Position numbers and translations under genes: made by a program. Below the pieces are notes generated by a model. That model saw only the letters and a program-made list of their open reading frames with translations, was not told where the DNA came from and ran no database searches. Below, piece by piece: positions 60,901 to 64,000 of a stretch of DNA of 64,000 bases; positions within the stretch are counted from its first letter, which is position 1, and each line of letters starts with the position of its first letter. The DNA lies in contig NZ_CP049834.1 of the NCBI RefSeq assembly GCF_019916085.1, forward strand, positions 1,410,501-1,474,500, in the 5' to 3' direction. This stretch comes from Aquirufa lenticrescens. Its GTDB lineage: Bacteria; Bacteroidota; Bacteroidia; Cytophagales; Spirosomataceae.

Positions 60901-62324
60901 TACCCATGGCGTTGAGTCACTCGCCGGGCGCGGAGGTGCAGCGTCCATTAGCGACGGTGGTCATCGGTGGCTTGATCACGGCGACGTTCTTAACGCTAGT
61001 CGTTATCCCAGTCGTGTACTCGATTGTGATGGGCCGCAGAGAACAGAAGCTGAAGGCCAAAGGACTAGGGATGATTATGTTGTTCATCTTGATGTCATTT
61101 AGTTCGTTTGCAGAGACTAAGCCGGAGGCGACTAAGACGCAGTCGACTAAGTCACGAAGTGACGACCCATTGACTAAGTCGCGTAGCGACGACCCCCGCC
61201 TGTCGCTAAAAGCTTGCTTGTCCCAAGCCTCCACGCGCAACGCCCTCCTAGCAACAGGCCTAGCAGACGTAAAAACCGCGGAGGCCTTCATCCAATCCGG
61301 AAAGGAATTACCTAAAGGAACGGTGGATGCGCAGTACGGAAAGACGCAGACCTATTACAGCCAGGATTATACGGTGATGGCTTCCCAAAGTATTCCGTGG
61401 CCTACGCTTTTGAAAGCGCAGGTGAAGTCCTTGACTTCGGCAAAAGTGATGAGCGAAAAGCGCTTGAAGATCACGCAGAATTTAGTGGCCTCGAGTGTGA
61501 AATTCTATTATTACCAGATTTTAGCACAGCAGAAAAATCTAGCGTTTTTAGCTTCTCAGGACAGTTTATATACCCTGATGAAGCGTGCGGCAACGATTAA
61601 ATTCCAGCAAGGTGAGACGAATCGCTTGGAATTGATGGCGGCGGAAACGCGCTTGCGGGAGTTTCAACAAAAACGAATTGCCCTAGAAGCGGATCAAAAG
61701 ACGGCCTATCAAAATTTAGCTTACTGGATCAACGAACCAGGTGAATTTGAGATCGAGGGAAAGGAATCACTTGCCATGGAATCCGGTGTTGCTGGATTGG
61801 ATTTGTCTAAAAATCCGACCATCGAACTTTTAGCTGAGCAGGTAGAGCACGGAAAATTATTGACGGCGGTCGAAAGAGAACGCTTGAAGCCAGATCTCAG
61901 AATCGGGGTGACCACGCAGAGTATTGAAAATGTAGGGGGCCAAAACTTCGTGCAGGCTGGTCTGGCCATTCCGATTTTTGGCAAAGGTCAAAAAGCGAAG
62001 ATTGCCTCGGCGAAATTGCAAGAGGAGGCATTTGTCAGCCAAAAAATCCAAGCCGAATCCGCCTTGCAAACGGACTTCAAAAATGCGGAGGCAGCGGTCG
62101 CAAAATACCGAGCGAGTTTGGCTTATTATACCGCCACTGCCTTACCACAGGCTGCTTTGTTAGAGAAAACCGCGCTAAAATCGTACCAGCAAGGGGAAAT
62201 CGAATACGTCGAAATGTTGCAAAATACGCAGCAGGCTTGGCAGATTCGAGAAAGTTATATTCAAGAAGTCAACGCCTACAACCAGGCGATTATCACACGT
62301 CAAACACTCATTGGAAATGAATAA
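57933..62324 (+). CDS. CzcA-type heavy-metal RND pump fused to a TolC-like outer-membrane factor
   Basis: 1463 residues from the ATG at 57933. With this start the TM4 acidic triad falls at D402, D408 and E415 (in DFGLIVDGAVIIVE), the same numbers as in the well-studied CzcA; an ATG at 57915 is possible but would shift them. Residues 1 to about 1040 are a complete RND pump (SFSIRNKLVVGLFVL start, two periplasmic domains, twelve helices). Then come a basic stretch (GRREQKLKAKGLG), a signal-peptide-like segment M1047-A1060, a linker with repeated TKSRSDDP, and from about 1085 a TolC-type coiled-coil outer-membrane factor. Such fusions are known in Bacteroidota. Confidence 0.92.
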   Translation: MINSIISFSIRNKLVVGLFVLGLVFWGGYSLSKLPIDALPDITSNQVQVITQSPALATSEVEKFITYPLEISLRTIPNVKDIRSVSRMGLSIITVVFEDEVATEVTRQQVAEKLKAAEPYLLQGAGVPEMAPITTGLGEFFQYTLEVDPSFKDQYSLADLRTYQDWLIKRQLLGIKGVVEVSSFGGNLKQYEVAIDPERLRAMNVSVNEVFKAIQINNSNSGGSYLEKGTDAYFIRSEGMLTSIEDIENTVVSQRGEAGLPILVKDVAKVGFGKAVRYGAMTRNGEGEAVGGVMLLLKGANANQVVQDVKVQMEIIGKTLPQGIKIVPYLDRSVLIGRAINTVEKNLIEGGLIVVFILVLLLGNLRAGLIVASVIPLCLLFAFALMHIFGVSANLMSLGAIDFGLIVDGAVIIVESIIHRLHSHRKGEELSQHAMDEEVGISAKAIFGSAAFGVIIILIVYLPIMALGGIEGKMFRPMAQTVSFAILGALILSLTYVPMMSALFLSKKISHEITIADRIMGFLYGKYQPIIHWALKQRKWVVIGAFGLFSASIALFMSLGGEFIPELNEGDFAVETLLPTNASLSQSIKVNTAAQAMLLKKFPTEIKQVVSRIGASEIPTDPMGINSCDLIIQLKDPSEWKNAETMEELEAKMDAALDVYPEVNFEFTQPIQMRFNELIAGVKSDIAVKIFGEDLQELFDHATEASRYIRQIDGVGDIKVQQIDGIPQLVVKYNRVKMAQYGLNVNEVNSAIKMTFAGETAGIVMEGEKRFDLVVRMDSVHRQDIQNLRELYIDLPSGSQIPLQEVADVSYENAPLEISRDNTHRRITIGINVRGRDVESVVADIQKVMKDKIVLPAGYYVTYGGTFENLQAAKSRLALVVPIALALIFVLLFFTFQSFLEAAIIYLAIPLSAIGGVVALWLRGMPFSVSAGIGFIALFGVAVLNGIVLLSFFKQLADEGLSVEERLKKGLELRFRPVIMTAAVASLGFLPMALSHSPGAEVQRPLATVVIGGLITATFLTLVVIPVVYSIVMGRREQKLKAKGLGMIMLFILMSFSSFAETKPEATKTQSTKSRSDDPLTKSRSDDPRLSLKACLSQASTRNALLATGLADVKTAEAFIQSGKELPKGTVDAQYGKTQTYYSQDYTVMASQSIPWPTLLKAQVKSLTSAKVMSEKRLKITQNLVASSVKFYYYQILAQQKNLAFLASQDSLYTLMKRAATIKFQQGETNRLELMAAETRLREFQQKRIALEADQKTAYQNLAYWINEPGEFEIEGKESLAMESGVAGLDLSKNPTIELLAEQVEHGKLLTAVERERLKPDLRIGVTTQSIENVGGQNFVQAGLAIPIFGKGQKAKIASAKLQEEAFVSQKIQAESALQTDFKNAEAAVAKYRASLAYYTATALPQAALLEKTALKSYQQGEIEYVEMLQNTQQAWQIRESYIQEVNAYNQAIITRQTLIGNE
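61115..61190. repeat. GACTAAG palindromic repeat inside a coding linker
   Basis: GACTAAG occurs at 61115, 61130, 61145 and 61172. Hairpins GTCAC-GAA-GTGAC (61151-61163) and GTCGC-GTA-GCGAC (61178-61190) follow the last two, and these two units form a 27-base direct repeat. All spacings are multiples of three, so the repeat reads in frame as TKSRSDDP twice. It belongs to the same family as the intergenic array at 42661-42790. Confidence 0.8.
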
Positions 62325-63435
62325 GATATTCAAATTTGCAGCGCTATGCCTTGTATTTAGCGTAGTAGCTTGCTCGAAAAAAGAAGAGGCCACCACAGAA
62401 GCACCGGTGACCGAAATTAAATTAAGTGTAGAACAGAAGACGAACGCGGGTATTGAATTCGGGTCTTTGGAAGAGCGCGAAATGTCCACGGAAATTAAGT
62501 GCACGGGGGTGGTTGATGTGCCGCCGGTGTCTTTGGCATCCATCTCGATCCCGATCGCAGGTTACGTGAAAACAACGTATGAATTACTTCCGGGCAAGAA
62601 AGTATCGAAAGGCCAGGCCCTAGCGACTTTGACATCGCTTGATTTCATCCAAATGCAGCAAGAATATTTACAGGCCTTGTCATCCCAGACCTTTATGAGT
62701 TCCGAGAAATCGCGTCAACAAGTATTGACGAACGAAGAAGTGGGATCGAAGAAGAAATTGCAACAGTCGGAGGCGGATTTAGGGAATGTCAATGCGCAAG
62801 TGAAGGCTTTGGGACTAAAATTAGAGGTCTTAGGTTGTGACTTAAAATCGCTGGCAAAAGGGAATATTAGTTCTGTTTTGACCTTGCGTTCGCCGATTGA
62901 TGGGTATATCCAAGATCAGTTTTTAGCGATCGGAAAATACGTAACGCCGTCCGACGTCTTGATTAAGGTCGTAGGAATGGCGGATAAGCACGTGGAATTG
63001 AAGGTGTTTGAGAAGGATTTGGCGAAATTAAACATCGGTCAAACCATCGAATTCGAATCAGAGGGCCAAAAAGCGAAAGCCAAAATCTTCCTCATCGCCC
63101 CACAAGTGGATTTAACCAACCGCACGACATCCGTTCACGGCCACTTCGCAAACAAGGCGGATGAGAAGCACTTCACGGTAGGTCAATTCGTGAGCGCGCG
63201 CATCGAAGTAGGCACCCAAAAAATCCCTAGCATTCCGCAAGCTGGTCTTGCACGCGTAGGAAAAGGGGGCTTCATTTACGTAGAAATGGCGAACGGTGCG
63301 ATGGCACAAGTGCCCGTAGAGATTTTGAGCTCCACACCGGAATACGCGGGTATCAAATTATTGAAGGAATTACCGGCGGGTAAGGTGGTAACGAAAGGGG
63401 CTTCCGCTTTAGAAGCGATCTTCGCAAAAGACTAG
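62317..63435 (+). CDS. RND efflux periplasmic adaptor lipoprotein (CusB/CzcB-like)
   Basis: 372 residues from the ATG at 62317, overlapping the pump gene by eight bases. The signal FKFAALCLVFSVVAC ends in a lipobox with Cys19. The barrel-sandwich strand SIPIAGYVKTTYELLPGKKV and its partner LRSPIDGYIQDQFLAIGKYV flank a helical hairpin (EEVGSKKKLQQSEADLGNV), with beta-barrel and membrane-proximal domains after them. It should link the RND pump to the outer-membrane factor across the periplasm. Metal specificity is not visible; no N-terminal Met or His cluster is present. Confidence 0.9.
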   Translation: MNKIFKFAALCLVFSVVACSKKEEATTEAPVTEIKLSVEQKTNAGIEFGSLEEREMSTEIKCTGVVDVPPVSLASISIPIAGYVKTTYELLPGKKVSKGQALATLTSLDFIQMQQEYLQALSSQTFMSSEKSRQQVLTNEEVGSKKKLQQSEADLGNVNAQVKALGLKLEVLGCDLKSLAKGNISSVLTLRSPIDGYIQDQFLAIGKYVTPSDVLIKVVGMADKHVELKVFEKDLAKLNIGQTIEFESEGQKAKAKIFLIAPQVDLTNRTTSVHGHFANKADEKHFTVGQFVSARIEVGTQKIPSIPQAGLARVGKGGFIYVEMANGAMAQVPVEILSSTPEYAGIKLLKELPAGKVVTKGASALEAIFAKD

Positions 63436-64000
63436 TCCACTAGTCCTGACCAAACAGTATAATCGGCCCATCCTGCAGGTGGGTCGATTTTTTTGTCAAA
63501 AATCCCGAAAATAGTCGACCCCGATCCGCTCATGGCGGCATAAGTTGCACCCAAAGTGTACATCTCCTCTTTCAAGGAGGCTAATACAGGATGTGTAGGG
63601 AATATGCTCTTCTCGAAATCATTCGAGATCGTTTCTTTCCAATCAGCTTTCAAAATAGCCTTGCGCAGATCTACCGGAGCTTTTGCAGGCGTCACACCCG
63701 CATAGGCTTGCGCCGTTGAGATGCCCACTGCTGGGTATAAAAGCACGAGAAACTTCCCTTTCAAGCTCGCTTCGATAGGACTCAGTTGATCTCCTTTTCC
63801 TTTGCCAAAAGCCGCCTGATTCGACAAGAAAAATGCACAGTCGCTGCCTAATTTAGCCGCATAGGGTTGTAAATCTTCATTCGTTAAGGGCAATTGAAAT
63901 AGGTCTCTCAAGCCCATCAAGGTAAATGCCGCGTCAGACGATCCGCCACCTAAACCAGCGCCCATCGGGATGATTTTATGTAGGTGAATGTGCACAGGGG
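63432..64000 (-). CDS. ispE: 4-diphosphocytidyl-2-C-methyl-D-erythritol kinase, C-terminal part
   Basis: The visible 189 or so residues run off the right edge of the window, so the start is missing. IPMGAGLGGGSSDAAF is the GHMP-kinase ATP loop as found in IspE, preceded by VHIHLHKI; AMSGSGSTIFGIF near the C-terminus is the third GHMP motif. The enzyme phosphorylates CDP-methylerythritol in the non-mevalonate isoprenoid pathway in the cytoplasm. Its stop codon overlaps that of the convergent adaptor gene within CTAG. Confidence 0.93.
   Translation of the reverse strand, partial: PVHIHLHKIIPMGAGLGGGSSDAAFTLMGLRDLFQLPLTNEDLQPYAAKLGSDCAFFLSNQAAFGKGKGDQLSPIEASLKGKFLVLLYPAVGISTAQAYAGVTPAKAPVDLRKAILKADWKETISNDFEKSIFPTHPVLASLKEEMYTLGATYAAMSGSGSTIFGIFDKKIDPPAGWADYTVWSGLVD

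Noticed and set aside
1-64000. CRISPR array or cas genes
   Set aside because: No regularly spaced direct repeats with unique spacers and no cas-like protein. The CAGGTATT boxes are only three, and the GACTAAG units are irregular palindromes.

Overview
The window looks like a chromosome segment of a member of the Bacteroidota, probably an aquatic Cytophagales relative (inference). The support is: several starts lie behind a TAnnTTTG motif, the Bacteroidota -7 promoter box; Shine-Dalgarno sites are scarce; genes are tightly packed with TAATG and ATGA couplings; there is a bacillithiol gene (bshC), a periplasmic GH95 fucosidase, a heavy-metal RND pump fused to its outer-membrane factor, and three Wzi-like outer-membrane proteins. 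No rRNA, CRISPR array, phage or transposase gene was seen. One tRNA (Phe, GAA) is present.

Region 1 (1-19675, all + strand, strikingly AT-rich) is a surface-polysaccharide cassette. It holds two related nucleotidyltransferases around a cupin, a Wzx flippase, a Wzy-like polymerase, a series of glycosyltransferases (CgeB-like, GT2, GT9, GT4), two little-known enzymes (one DUF268), a Wlb-like oxidoreductase/acetyltransferase/aminotransferase trio, a frameshifted methyltransferase, a second DegT aminotransferase followed by a thiamine-diphosphate E1 alpha/beta pair, and a small initiating phosphoglycosyl transferase. The genes touch or overlap and probably form one long operon. At about 19.7 kb base composition changes abruptly; just beyond lies the decayed remnant of another initiating sugar transferase, which suggests cassette exchange at this spot.

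Region 2 (20246-40286) is a higher-GC export and assembly block: two SLBB export-protein plus chain-length-regulator pairs, GT9-like, GT25, DUF707 and GT2-like enzymes, a second Wzx, two Wzi-like proteins, a second Wzy/ligase, a WecG/TagA transferase, a full-length WcaJ-type initiating transferase on the - strand, a third Wzi-like protein and a PEGA lipoprotein-sized protein. Regions 1 and 2 together could supply a complete Wzx/Wzy pathway: initiation, sugar making, transfer, flipping, polymerisation, length control, export and surface attachment.

Region 3 (40283-57409) is mainly housekeeping: a trans-sulfuration enzyme, lptB, a repeat-rich intergenic stretch of about 650 bp, a lipoprotein with an XRE regulator, two amidohydrolases (one without its metal ligands), a ferritin-like protein, a GH95 fucosidase, a TylF-like methyltransferase, tRNA-Phe, and a six-gene coupled operon dedA-nuoA-bshC-mnmH-cysE-cysM with a cysteine and thiol theme.

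Region 4 (57492-64000) is a heavy-metal efflux unit: a small histidine-bearing membrane protein, a CzcA-type RND pump fused through an internal signal-peptide-like segment to an outer-membrane factor, and a lipoprotein adaptor, followed by the convergent, truncated ispE. A small palindromic repeat family (GACTAAG units) occurs both in the region 3 intergenic stretch and, in frame, inside the linker of the RND fusion.
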